Shown here one piece after another: positions 13,831 through 28,800 of a stretch of 64,000 nt of DNA. The DNA is from Isoperla grammatica. Lineage: Eukaryota > Arthropoda > Insecta > Plecoptera > Perlodidae. The position numbers and the translations under genes are program-made. The first letter of the stretch is position 1; each line of letters starts with the position of its first letter. Where the stretch lies: positions 54,801,221 to 54,865,220 of the forward strand of contig OX246740.1 in the NCBI GenBank assembly GCA_945910005.1, in the 5' to 3' direction. Below the pieces are notes generated by a model. It was not told the DNA's origin, did not search any database, and worked only from the letters and a program-made list of their open reading frames with translations.

Positions 13831-16800
13831 CTATTCTTGCCATCATAAAAAAAAAAAAATTAAAAGTTTTGACAAGAAACGGCGTCGATGCGAGCAAACA
13901 TTATGCTAATACCGACATTACACGGCTCAATACTTTCGTCAAACTTATTGAATTCAAGGACAAAAAAGCATCAATTAATAGAAGCTATATTGTTGCAGTT
14001 TTTTACCAAACTGTTTTTGATCCGCTTTTGTTCTTGAATACAATAAGTTTGACGAAAGTATTGAGTCGTGTAATGTCGGCACAAAACACTTAAAATCCTA
14101 AGAAATCTTGTGCCTGATTATACGGAAACAATCACTTGAAGTGTAGACGTATGGAATTTAATAACTCTCCAAAGTTTAAAAAAAACTTGCTCAAAAAATG
14201 AAGAATCCTCTGTGGTATTGTGTAGCTCATTGCTCTGTGGTATTTTTCCTGCTTTCAATGCAGAAGCACAGGGGTTTGATTCCCGGTTCGGCCTGGCATT
14301 TTTTACCCCTCTGGATTTATCTTCACTCAATCAATCAATATGATATTAGTATGTAAACGGTGACTTTGAAGCCATCATGGCATAGTAGCACATAATAGAT
14401 GGTATGTCCCTCACTGAAAATCAGTTCTTGTATTTGTATTTGTATTTATTAGCATCCATTGATCTATGCAATACATTGATATCAGATTTGTCAAAAACTT
14501 ACAATAATGCATTACATGTTAACATGTCAGAAGTCTAAACAATAAAATTACTAGCTAAAATTAGGTATATATCACAGTTAAAATTAATAGTAGGCCTACT
14601 CAAGACCTGTACTAGAATCAGAAGTCATTATCTGAAATAGCCATACTAGCGGTAAGAAGAGGTTAAATATTCATTCAGGCTGTAGAATTGGTGGGTGAGC
14701 AGATACTGTAGGTAATACAAAATTTTTTAAATTTATACCTTGTCCCTTTATTGAATGTCTATACAATCGTGACATGACCCCCCCGCCCCCGTTGTGTCTC
14801 AGGTCGTGGAGATTGCCCCCGCCCCCAACCTGGACCCCAAAGTCCGAGACAAGATGACCGACCAGGCCGTCAAGCTGGCAAAGTTCGTCGGCTACGAGAA
14901 CGCGGGAACCGTCGAGTTCCTCATGGACGAACAGGGCAACTTCTACTTCATCGAGGTCAACGCTCGGCTGCAGGTGGAGCACACGGTCACCGAGGAGATC
15001 ACCTCGTGAGTAGACCGGCAAAACACGAGGCAAAACGGTTCATTTAGAAGAAAAGTCAAACTTTGTTAACCAGTTCAGTGGCGACTTTCCCTCGCGCTTG
15101 CCGTGCGCGTAGTGGCGACTTATTTCCCCACGTTACTTGCGGTCGGTCGGTCGTAAGACCTCCTTCTCTACAAACACGTGTTGCTGACAGCATTTCAATA
15201 CATGTAGTTCTATCTAGCGGAAAAAGATTGAACTAACTTCTTTGCAGAGAGTGCGGGAAAATTTTAAAGCGAGACTCGTCACGGCCATTGTGGGAGCGAT
15301 TTCAAAATACTTATGACGAGATATTACGTCCAAGGCGCTACTGGGATATAACCGGCGTGACGGAATATCTTGTCATGACCACGGAACTGGTTAAGCAAAC
15401 CTGATGGCTGACTAATGAGCATTGGATGACGACAGCGTACTAATCAATAATGCAATACATATTATTTTTTTAAACAAAATTTAACAATTTAAATTAATAT
15501 TCAATCCATAAAAGAAAATTACAACTTAAAAACGAAAATATCTAATATGAAAGATAAACCATCAGTGCCAACTTTCTCTCTGCTATGTAGACATTGTTTC
15601 TTGTTGACCCTTCTGGTATTTCCTTTTATAATGTTTTCCACAGAAAATTGTAACCTTAGAGGAGAACTTTAAAAAGTTTCCTGCCTATAAAACGTTGTAA
15701 TACGTAAAAAGAAAGATACAATGTTTGTTGCTTGGGGGAAATGTACGCTAATGTGCCCTCTCTATTAACGCGGCACAGGATCGATCTGGTACAGTCCCAG
15801 ATCAGGGTGGCTGAGGGAATGACGCTGCCCGAGCTCGGCCTAACACAGGACAAGATCCACATCAACGGTTCGGCCATCCAGTGCCGCATCACCACCGAGG
15901 ACCCGGCCAAGAACTTCCAGCCAGACACCGGCAGGATTGAGGTAACGTCTCCGTTTCACTCGGTAGCGAGCAATTTGAAGCCATTTTCAATTGGGCAGTT
16001 TACATGTTCATTTGGACCTTTCAGTACTGCTAGCGCTGCGAGCGGCAGAAAGTCGAGTTAGAGACTCCTATTCCCGCCTGTGGTATTTGCCCAATTCAAG
16101 ATGGCTTCTAATTGACACGCTTGGGGCTGCTAGGCTGCGCATCTAGCCTACTATAGCTGTTGAATATCATTGGTGGCAACGCACACAATCGACACCTCCC
16201 ATTCAGTCTTCGTAACTGACGGGAAATATAATAAACAGAGACAAGATGCTGTAGATAACGCTATGCAGTATATTCACATTTAACGCTGGCGTACATAGTG
16301 TGCCAAAACGGCATGTTTGTTATTGTTTTCTTTCGGTTTGCAACTCATTGTTGAAATATTTCGGGTGGTGTTCATGTTCTATTTACAGCTAACTGCCAAT
16401 AACAGAGAGTATGATAGTTCTATTGTCTTTACTCTTCAGGATGCAGAGGCGCACAGATAAAATATACATTTTCAACTGAGTATGAAAAAAAAAAACTGTG
16501 CATTCCTTTTGTTCCCCGATTTAGCTGATCTACTTAATGATAAAAGATTAATTTTCATTATAAATATAAATTAGATAATGTATGGTGTTACTACACATTA
16601 TTTCTTATGATATAAGCAGGGTAGTATTAAATTAATTTTTTAGTTTAGTTTAGTTTATTTATTTTTCTTCCTTTGACCAGATACATAGATCTAAAATTGG
16701 AAATGTCAGTGGTAGATAAAAATATGTAAACATATAGAGAAATACAAGTATAAACAAACATACAATAAAAGTACACTGTCTGGAATTCATAGTCGGCCCC

Positions 16801-19800
16801 TACACCTAGGGGCGCCCATTGTTACCAAGGTAACAATTGTTTGCATGTTATTTCCCATAAACAAAACAAATCCATAGCAACAATGGGTGCCCCTAGGTGT
16901 AGGGGCCGACTATGAATTCCAACCTAAAATCTATCTTCAAGTTTTCTCTTTCTAGTTTTGGAATCTAGATCATTAGTTTGTTGCAATGTGTGGTCTTATA
17001 ATCAGTATAACAATGTAGTCGCTGACGAGTGAACGCTTGTGCCCCGCAGGTGTTCCGCTCGGGCGAGGGGATGGGCATCCGACTGGACGGAGCGTCAGCG
17101 TTCTCCGGGGCTATCGTCTCTCCTTACTACGACTCGCTGCTGGTCAAGGTCATTGCCCACGCCGCCGACCTCCAGTCATCGTCCGCAAAGATGAACCGCG
17201 CGCTCAAGGAGTTCCGAGTCCGCGGCGTCAAGGTCAGACACTTGTCGCACTGTTTCGCTCTCCCTTTTTGTGTGTGGCGATCTTGAATTAATACTCACAC
17301 GTTAAATTGTAATAAATCAAACTTTACTGTCTATACTCATGTGTATTTGTTAAATGTCAATTTAATCAGTCAACAACTGTCCCCGTTTCCAACTCTGAAG
17401 TCTGGGTAGGGGGTGGGAGGTTCCCACCATTCACTTGGGCCTCGGATCTACCTAAGCCGGCCGGCTAGCCATGCGTGACGCTTGCCCCCTTTCTTCTTTG
17501 TCTTGCTCTAGCACTTGTTCTTCTGACATCTCTACTTCAATGTCTTCCGGCCTCTCCACAAGTACCCGTACCGGTACAAGTCTCCGTAGTTTCCTGTCTT
17601 CCTTCTTTGTCTTGCTCTAGCACTTGTTCTTCTCTTGTCTTATCTCTTACGGCCTCTCCACAAGCTCTCTCCGTAGTTTCCTGTCTTCCCACCTACTTAC
17701 GACTCTTTTCATTTTAGCACGTTCGTTTCAAACACCTCTTCCCTTCTTAGCCTTGGTATTCCTGGTCTTCTCATTTAATATTTCATTTTTTTTTTACTGT
17801 TGAATGTTACCTATTAAATTTTAAGGGAACTATGATCATTAAAAAAAAAAAACAGGCAGTAACCTTCAGTATACTTCACCACACCAAGTAAATAATAATT
17901 TGATCTGCCACATCTGTTTTTCTAATCCCCATGCTTCGTGTATTTCCTCACGTCATCGTTGTGCGTTGTGTCCCCTCTCGCCAGACGAACATCCCGTTCC
18001 TGCTGAACGTGCTCGAGAACCAGAAGTTCCTCAACGGCTCGGTCGACACTCACTTCATCGACGAGAACCCCCAGCTGTTCAACTTCCGTCCGTCGCAGAA
18101 CCGGGCGCAGAAGCTTCTCAACTACATCGGTCAGGTGTTGGTCAACGGTCCGACTACCCCGCTCGCTACTAAGCTGCTACCGGCCAACACTGTGCCGCAC
18201 GTGCCCGAGATACCCCTAGGTAACTGTCGGTCTGGCTCGCTGTGTCTTGCGCGGGGTGGGTGGGCCACGATGTCATTGAGCCAACGTTTTCGATATTGAT
18301 ATTGATCAAAAAATAATTTTTTTAATCTGTTATGACAAGGTGACCTTTTCAGCCATTGAAAATATGAATGAAAAGAAAAATGGATGAACTGTTAAAAACT
18401 ATTTTTTTATCTTATAAATATGTATTTTGTTATCATTTCTTCAATTATTATTTGGTGTTTTATTCAAAAAGATGTTAAGTTGATAGATGTCAATCTTCTG
18501 TAATAGTTGAGAATATGTATATAGGATCCCTAGGATCCAACAGCTTACCTTCCGAAAGTAAGATGACGAGTTTGAGAAAGTGGTTGAATATTGAAAAAGT
18601 AATTTTTTTTATACGTTTCAGATTTTCTCGTGCTTTCAAGGGAGTGTCAAACCATTCAAAACAGAATTTAACATTGTTTTCAATGTTTTTGTTTTGTTTA
18701 CATTGTTTATTGAGTTCATATTATATCGATATCGAGAATGTTGCTCAATGTCGACACTTTTGCCCATCCCCAGTCTTGCAGAGTACATAGTTAGTACATA
18801 GTTACAAGTAGAGGTTTGAGATGTCACCCAGCTCGTAATCATTGCACGGCGATTTCTTCATTTTTATGTCTTGTTAGCATGACGTGAAGATGCCAACAAG
18901 ATTCCAAGATGCAAAGCAGTTGGTAAGGAAGAGTCTACAACCCCACATACACTTTTAATTTTAGTTTAAAAAAAATGTGTATACAAAAAAGTGAACACCT
19001 AAATTTGTTTCGATAAACCCATGTACTATTACTTCATAGCAACAAAATGGAACAAAATAGATTAACTGGTAATCTTTAGCAGCTGGAGAATCACCAACCA
19101 ATAACTAGATTGTATGGTTATGTTTTGTGACCTCATATAGTTCAAATTTGAATCTAGCATGCCTTAAAATTAAAACATATTATACTCCCGTACTACGTAT
19201 TGAGTTCAACTACAAAATGTGCATATTACACAATAAGATTCTTGAAAGTGAGCAAACTTCAAATGTAGACCACCTTTATTCCGTTAAAAAAAAACTCACG
19301 TGACCGACAAAAATACAAAACATGAAACTATCTCTAAAATAGCTACAGCAAATATTTGCAAACACTTTTTGGCATGTCGCTCAATTAATACACTACGTAG
19401 TTTCAAGTCCACAAACAATTTGTGAAAAGTTACCAAAGTACTTCCCAGTTGCCTTTGGGCATGACGAAGCCTCAACTAGTGATGAACGAATATCACCAAC
19501 GAATGGTATGGATATTTGTTCTAACTTCGTGTTATATTTTGCTTTTCAAAGTCATTTTCAAGAAAGATGACAGAGAACTACATGTGCCTAATGCTTCGAT
19601 TTTGATGTTTGTTTTAGCTTCAATTAACAAAATTATTCTTCAACTGTCATTCTCTATTGTGGTGCAGGAACTAAGATACCATAGATAGATATCGTTTTGT
19701 AGTGCTAACTTTATGTTACGCGTACAATTACTGTAAATGCTGCAGAAAGAAAAATACCGGCAAAGGTAGAACTTGTGTGAAATTCAAATCTGTAAACGTT

Positions 19801-22800
19801 CAAGGTTCCGAGCAAAGTTGACAAGTACAAGTACAAGTATTCATGCTTCTAAATTCGGACAGTCTTGATGCATATAACAATCCCAGGGATGTACCAGTAG
19901 GTTTTTGCTGAATTGTCATTCTTGAGATTTTTTCAAAATTCCTTACAAATTTTATAAATTACTTAGCACTAATACTAATAGTATGTACGAGATAGGTAAA
20001 CCAAACACATTTCTCAGGTATCTCTATAGGATGAAGTGAACTAGTTCAGTATATTTTTGGTATAGCAGTTGATTTCATTTGAAATTACTCTTCAGTCTTC
20101 ACCAGTTTACAGAAGTCCACTCACTGTTGTTCGAAACTCCCTCAGAAGGAACGTGCATATTCTTTTGACTGCGAGAATGTCAATTACAAAATACTACAGA
20201 GCAGCCGTTTGTGGGTGAACGCAATGCAAAAGCAAAAAACGCACATTACTTCCGATATATATTAATGACTTTTTTTAATTTAAATTACAAAAAAGTACCT
20301 GTCAATATTAAAAGACAAAAAATGAGTTCTAGTTCTCACATTAAATGATAAAGCTATACATTTGCAGTAAACATTCTATTTGGTGCACTCCATATTAATT
20401 TTGTGGAATTTATCATTTCATTTGCATCAGCTTTCTAAATATTTTTCCGCCTAGATATTTAATCTATTCCCCAACTAGAGACGTAGCTAGTTATTGTGCT
20501 CTAATACTTAGTTAGATAGTTTGTTGCCCGCTTTTGCGCCAAACCCTTTGTTTCTTTTCGATTTTGTTGACCGCACCTGCTACCAATGTTTGTTGCACTT
20601 ACAACTTGCAGATTTCTACACGGGCGCCATCGAATACGACTCTGATGGGGATGTCATAGGTCAGTAGAAAGCCAACGGCGCACATTTATCTCCTCGCTGT
20701 TTGAAGACCCCGCTTTCTACCTGCTTTTGTTTCATTTGATTTGTTGCAGCCTTATCTTCTCACGCATTTCTCAGCTGAACTTCCTTGACACACAGCTTCA
20801 CTTTGTTATTTTATTTTCTAATCCTTGTATTTAGTTCTATTTTTACGTTCTCTTGCCTCTGTTGTTTAGTGGTTCATTTTGTCTTCGATCAGTTTCTTAA
20901 GGATGGTTTTTGAAGTTATTATTTTTTAAACTCATCTTCTCTTCTTCGTCCGTCACTATTCTTGCCCACTCTCCCTTCTTAACATTCCGTGTTTGGGCTC
21001 CCTCCAGTAAAATATATCCCTCCCACATTAATTTCATACATTCTCCGAAGTTTACCAAATTCTCGTTGCAAATTGAATCCCCAACACCATGATTTATATC
21101 TCTTCACATACCCCTAAGCCGTAGCTCGTTTCTGCATCTAACATGTTAAGTTTCATTTCATACCTGTCTCTAATCAACATTATAATGTTGTCTTTCTTTT
21201 ATGTCTTTGTAAATACATAATTTAAATCACATAGTACATGTACTGAAAATATATAACGTTTGCCAAAAGTAAATATGTATCTAAATCAAATAAATTTAAA
21301 TTTATATTGTCTACACTCAGTTATAAGAATATTATACAATTTTAATGTAGATAAATAAGATAGTAGTACATTTGATAGTACCTGTTCATATAAGAACTAC
21401 TTGTACAGTATCTAGTTAACAAGTAATTACTAATTAATTACTGAACTAGTTATAATTTGTTGATTTGATTATTTGGGCTTAACGTCTCATATTTTTGCAA
21501 GTTATAATTTGTAAATCATAGAAATCCTACTGCTTAATAGACTGCTTATGGTCTGGGTAAGAGGTATAGAAATTTAGCAATTTTCTACTTTCATTTTAAC
21601 ATTAGTAAATTTAAATGTTGCATTAATTCGACATAATATTTTGTCTCCACTGTGTACACTTTGTCCAACAAAGCATTTATATATTGATTCAAATTCATAG
21701 ATCACTTAGAAGTAACTCCATTTCTCATAAAGTAACTACACTATTGGTATGATGTACATTGTACAATACAGTACTAAACTAAGTACAGTAGTATTAATAA
21801 TAAATATACTTGTGCTGTATTGCTAAATTTCTTTACCAAAACTACTACTTATGAGTTATGGGTATTATTTTTCTTTAAATTCCAGGTGATTGGGTATGTT
21901 TAAATTTAACCTAACTAAATTTGTATCAGTAATAAAATTGCATCGACTAACTACTAAGTAAAACACGCATAGCTGTGACATCACATAACGTGAGTTTTTC
22001 GTAAGTAAACCTACTTACTACGGTAACGGCAATCGCTCCAATAACGCTTGTAAATCCCGCTACACACTAACTGAGGTGACCGACTGAACGCACCTTCCGA
22101 TCACGTTTCCCCGTTCCTCCGAGCCCGTCCTGTACCTCGCTCAACGGCGCGGGGCTAACTTGATCGCGTCACCTTGCAGCTCCGGAGCCTCCCAAGGGCT
22201 TCCGACAGATCCTGAAGGAAGAGGGACCGGCTGGGTTCGCCAAGGCCGTCCGGGAGCACAAGGGGCTGCTCCTCATGGACACCACCTACCGGGACGCCCA
22301 CCAGTCACTGCTCGCGACCAGGGTGCGGACTCACGACCTGCTCAAGATCTCGCCATATGTCTCGCACAACTTCAACAGGTCAGATGGACCTTCTAATTTA
22401 AAATAACAATCTACTAAGGTCCAGTCTTACAATGTCCCAATTACTACTTATTTGTCGAATAGCTTGTTTTCTCCATGGCAACCACCCATCAAAACCCTTG
22501 AAATCCTCCAAATAGCTTAATTGCAACAAATGACTTTCTAATTAGGAGATTGTAAGACCGGCCTTTACTACAATATTATACCATTTGTTAATAAAAAGTA
22601 TTCAGTAGTTTGTTTTCAAGTTTGCAGCCAGTTCGATGAACCAAAATTGAGCTTGGTTTTCACATTTTCGATGTGGCGTGGCATTATTGAGTTATGATTA
22701 AAAAGGTAACTACACACGATTTTAACGTTGCCAGTAGTCTTTCTTCTTAAATAGTAGCCTTGGTTATAAGTTTTTAATCATTTTCAAATACGAAGTTATT

Positions 22801-25800
22801 GGTGCCAGTTAGCTCTAACGTCAAGCAGGTCAATGTTCTAATATGTTCATATTTTTTTAGGACCCTTCTGAGTCATAAGTAAAGAAATCAATGATTACAT
22901 CTCCAAAGGCCAGTTCCACTAAACTTTTCCGACTAGCGAGTAATCGGAGATTTTCTACGAACAAACATGGCAACTACGATGCATTTTGAACGTATTGTTT
23001 GTTTAACCAAACCGAGAGTACTAAATCGGAGCCTAACAAAGTTGGTGAATTGCGCAGCTTTGTACAACAACGTAACGTGTCTGTGTTTGTTGACGCCCGC
23101 AGACTGTTTGCGCTGGAGAACTGGGGCGGTGCCACGTTCGACGTGGCTATGCGCTTCCTGCACGAGTGTCCGTGGGAGAGGCTGGAACAGATGCGAGCGC
23201 AGATACCCAACATTCCGTTCCAGATGCTGTTGCGAGGGGCCAACGCGGTGGGATACACCAACTACCCCGACAACGTCGTCTTCAAGTGAGTAGTGTTGGA
23301 GTTAACTATTTATTGATAATAGAAGATTAAACAGTACAATTTATTACTGAAATATCGGCAGCTCGTAACGGTTAGCTGTAAACAGTAGCCATCTTCCTGG
23401 CGTCCACCTACTACTCACCCCACCTATGGGTAACATCTACAACTAGGCTAATTCAAATTTATCCCGCCAACATAGGAAATGCCAACAGTAGTGTGGTTCG
23501 ATAAGCATCCCCACCAGATTCTGTATAAGTGAAGGTAAAAAGAACTCGTAAAAAAACTTGTTCCAAATTTAAAGCGATACAGTTGACTTCATATCAATCC
23601 CCTATATCCCCTACCAAATTATCAAAACTATCTGGGGAGGATTAACAGATTCACATCTGTTCGTCATCTCATTCAAAGCCTTGCTCATTATACAACATTC
23701 AATTAAAGTGTAGGGCAGGGATTCTGAATAAAAAGTTAAGTCCAACGAGAAGTCAAACTACTAGATTCAAAACGCAGTTTAGGCATCAAAGTGTCAATAC
23801 AATTAAATTAGTTGCTCGGATTGGCTCCAACCAATAGCTAATCCTCGAGTATGTTGATGAACTCGAGAGTTGGCAGTTGATACTGAAGGGACATATTACA
23901 TAAATAATATCTCGTTAATATCACCTTCCAATTCTCAACTTACTCGATGGTAAGCTGTTGGATCCTATCTCTATACTCAACTGTTCTAGCCGATTGGCAT
24001 CCATCAACTAAAATTAATTCATCATCATCATCATCATCATCTGTTGCCACGCCCAACTCTGCGTTGGGGCGACATTGAAGATAAGCCTATCCATCTTCTT
24101 CTATCCTGCCACCACTCTTCCCCCTCAACTACATTCCAGTCCCCTCCTCGCATTTCCACAAAATTAATTAAGATTACTAAATGAATCCAGACACGAGGAT
24201 ACCTTTGTGACTTGACGCTTCATGAGATTTTTAAAGCAAGAAACCCGTCTGACATCGAAGTGTTTATTAACACTGGACCGTCTGTCGCAGGTTCTGCGAC
24301 CTGTCAGTGCAGTGCGGCATGGACATATTCCGGGTGTTCGACTCGCTCAACTACCTCCCTAACCTGATCCTGGGCATGGAGGCGGCGGGCAAGGCCGGGG
24401 GGGTGGTGGAGGCGGCCATATCCTACACGGGCGACGTCTCGGACAAGACGCGGACCAAGTACGACCTCAAGTACTACGTCAATCTGGCCGACGAGCTCGT
24501 CAAGGCCGGCACGCACATCTTGTGCATCAAGGTCGGTAGCTTCTTTTCGTATGTGCCCTATTGTGTTGTCGTGTCGTCCAATAGACAGGATTCCCTTTGT
24601 ATATATGTATGTCGTGCCATCTGGCGTCGTGTCGAGTTCAATTCAATTCAATTCAATTCATGTTTATTTATCAGCAACAGGGCATTGCCCCACAAGTGCG
24701 ATACAATAATACAAAATAAAATCACAATATATGCCAATTATCACAATTCAGCCTCGGTCGTTTCACAACTGAAAAGATGGCGTCTATTCTGTTCCTCCTT
24801 GTCACGCAAGCTGCACAGACTTGACTCGGCAAATCCTACTTCGTGCAGATGCTTAAGATAGATCGAGGAATAAAGATACTTATTTAAATATGTATATTCC
24901 AATACGTCGACAACTATATTTCAAAAACTTTCTCTCTACTCACATGCATATCATTAAATTATTCACTCGTCAATGGTGTTCGGAACGTACAGGGTTGGTT
25001 TAGTCGCTTTAAATTAAAGTCCCCCACTCTGAAAATCAGTTTCGTTACTGAGTGGGTAGACTTTAAATGTGAATTTATTTATTTATTTACTATTAGTATT
25101 AATATTGTTTGCTTTCTTTCTAAAAAAAAGAGTACAAGAGAGTAAAAAAGAGTACCTGTACAATGTATATAATATGTCAAAGTGAAAATAAAATGTATCT
25201 ATAAAAAAAAAAAAAATTGACGTAACGGAACAAGTGTACGCACTTGTGAGAAAGGAATCTCTAACCGTCGTACGGGCGTCGTCCGCAGGACATGGCCGGC
25301 CTGCTGAAGCCGGACGCCGCCACCCTGCTGGTGAGCGCGCTGCGAGACAAACACCCCCACATACCGATACACATCCACACCCACGACACGTCTGGCGCGG
25401 GGGTGGCCTCCATGCTGGCCTGCGCTCACGCGGGGGCCGACGTTGTCGACGTAGCCGTAGACTCCATGTCCGGCATGACCTCGCAGCCCAGCATGGGCGC
25501 GGTGGTCGCCTCTCTGCAGGGCTCCAAGCTGGACACCGGTACGTACGCGCGCTGTTTGCGTCATTTACCAATAGTATAGGGCACTAGCAACACTAAAAGA
25601 CAACAATGAAACAAATGAATTGAATCGATAGACAAATAACAAGCTGTCAAAAAATAATTTCGTCTGATTTTGGAAAACAAAACAAAAAACCAACAAATAC
25701 ACATACAAAACTTTCACTCAGTCGTTGTCTATCATTAAAAGTTTTAAATGGCGAGCAGTTACTATTGCTACACTTGTTTTTATTTGTATGGTTGCAATTT

Positions 25801-28800
25801 TATTATTTTGACAGCTGATGGTTTGTCCATCAGTTCAATTCATTTGTTCCATTGTTGTCTTTCGGTGTTGCTAGTGCCCTATTGGTATATATATTCCTGG
25901 TATGCAATATGCTCAGATGTTGTCTACAACAACGACTTAGCGTACAGTATGATGGCCGCTTATGTGTACGAACTGCAATTTCTACTACCATACAGAAGTG
26001 TCTGAGACTGGTCTATTTAAGAATTCCCTCCGTCGCTTACAGTAGTTCCATAACTTTTCTCCACTTCTACATCCTTCCATGTTTTACCTCTCTTAACCTC
26101 TTTTATCTAGTTCAACAATCTGTCTACTCTCTGGGTCTCTTATTTCCATCTAGTTTTTCAAATTCTCTTCTTAGTAGGTACCCTTTCTGGGTCCATTCTT
26201 GGAAAAAACACTACCGGTACACAGATATTTTATTGGTTACGACGACAATGTTTTTCAAACGTAAATTGCTCTTCGAAAAAAAACCTCGACGTCACGAGGA
26301 CTCGAAATCGACAAGAGCCGACCGATGTTAATCCCGCCTCCTGTTTACAGGCATGAACCTGCGCAGCATCAGCGAGTACTCTGCGTACTGGGAGCAGACG
26401 CGAACGCTCTACGCCCCCTTCGAGTGCGCGACAACGATGAAGTCCGGCAACGCTGACGTCTACATCAACGAGATACCCGGCGGACAGTACACGAACCTCC
26501 AGTTCCAGGCGTACTCGCTCGGCCTCGGGGACTTCTTCGAGGACGTCAAGAAGGCCTACACGGAGGCCAACATGCTGCTGGGAGACCTCATCAAGGTGCA
26601 AACTTGTCGTCTGCCGGTCAAGAGCGAAGGATACCTCTACGTCAAAAACCGCAGAAAAAGTTCATTTTTTAATTATATCTCAAGATTGAAACACAAAATC
26701 GAAAATCTGAGAAACTATAGCGCTGTGGTTTGGTAAGCCCTAAAAAAAAAAAATTAATTTTGTTATACATTTAATAATAAAATAATATTTAATTCAAAAT
26801 AATAGTAATTCAAGGAAATCGTTATCACAGTCATACTGATTATAACGTTAAATACATTTATCATTCAGTGTGTAGGGCTGACTAAACCACAGCGCTATGA
26901 TTTCTCAGAGTTTCGATTTTGTGTTTCAATCTTGATGTATAATTAAAAAATGAACATTTTCTGCGGTTTTTGATGTAGAGGTATCCTTCGCTCTTAACGA
27001 CGTAGCGTACTCGACGGCTTCTCCGCCGATTTCTTCCAGTTTTTTCTTTCCTTCTACTGCTTATCTCTTTTCGTGTGCTTCGTTTCTCTCTTCAACGTAT
27101 TCTTCGATCACGATTTTTTTTTTTAGATCATTCCTCTCCTTGAATACCGTAATGCAATTTGTTTTCAGTCCGGGCAATGAACACAAATCCTTGCTGCACA
27201 ATCAGGCACCTTGATAACAGGGCTGGTGTCCGGGATGTGACGAGTCTCTTTTTGGGAGCTCGAGCAGCTGTGCCCCGCTTCTTTGTGGATTTTCTTAAAG
27301 ATTCAGTTATCAATCAATCCTTAATGATATCTTCTTCTTTTCTTATACCCACAATTGACATCTCATGTCATCATGTATTTTCTGGTCAGCCAGTGGAGAT
27401 AGGACTCCTGTTTCCTCCGATCCATGCCATCAATACGATACGATACGGACGTAAGGCTTGGGCCAATATTTTACATAGGTAATCATATTTAACAACAATA
27501 GGGAACATGCATACGATTTTTTTAGTGTAACAAGTACTTAGTTTTATAGTCTGGTGTCCAACAATTGCATTTCCAAAAGTTTTTTTTTTTTAATTATTAT
27601 TGAACGGGTCTAATAATGAATTGAATATCACATTTATTTGAATTTCCTCTTGCCGCGAAGAAACGCGCGCATATTGGTCGGCGGCCTCTGTGACGCAGTA
27701 TGATGGTTTGGCCTGCGAGCGCGCGACTGCTACAGATGTGTTTCAGTGCACGATGAGCGATCATTCACGCCCAACGTCGTGTTGTTATCAGTAGCTCGTA
27801 TTGCATGAACTAAAATGACAGACGGAGGCTTTACAAAGGCCAACAGCACAAATTTACCGCAGATAGATGGTTTTATGGTGGCGAATTTCTTTGCGGGAAA
27901 TGATCACTTCACTGGAGCGGAGTTACGGGATGTGAAGAATAATGCCAGTCACACATATTTTCTTGACTTCTTTTAGCCTAGTGTCTTACCACATAATTTG
28001 TTGTTTTTATACTCACGATCATATTTATTTTATACAATAAAAAATTATACATAAAATACAATGTGCCTTACAATACATACATTAATTTTGTCGTCATTAT
28101 TCCGATTTGTTAATTATTTATCTCCGAAGTCCAAACCAAATCCCATCATGATTGATTTTGTAATACTAAATAATATGTAAAATATGTACATAGTAATACG
28201 CCCCCCCCCCCCGAAATTCCATGTCGTATTGAGTGGCATTTTGAAAGGGAGATTTCGTGACGATATCGAGCTGGTTTAGTAGTCCCAACACTTCTTAAAT
28301 GATCCCTTGACCTTGTACTCCCTCACAGCTGCAAAGAAGACACTTGAAGTCTTGTTGATAGTCGAGAGCTTGGATGAATGAGGGTCATGGACACTTCCCC
28401 CTCCCCCCTCCCTACAGATGCCCCCCCAAAACATTGTGAATGTAAACAATACTTAGTTTATGGATCAAGCAGATGTTAAATCACAATTTTTATTATATTC
28501 CTCTTTATTTATTTAAAACTTGAATTACAGCACATTATACTGTGATTACAGTTGCTAACCCTGTGACAAATTTAATAACCTCTAACCCACCACTACACGC
28601 TTAAACGTTTATCCTTCCAATCCCTAGACTGAGTTCATTATCTAATCTAAAATAAAACACATTGAAATGATCTTGGCAGCAAAACAACATCGATGTCATT
28701 GATATAGGGTTCTTACTGACATCTCGTCTCGCTGCTTCCAACCACTGTCTTTGTCGTTTATTGTTTTTTGGAAAACAAACCGTGAAAACAACATCAATAC

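Noticed and set aside
25083..25571. Arg/Pro-rich minus-strand frame over PC exon 14
   Set aside because: Antisense of PC coding sequence; composition is the usual artefact of high GC3.
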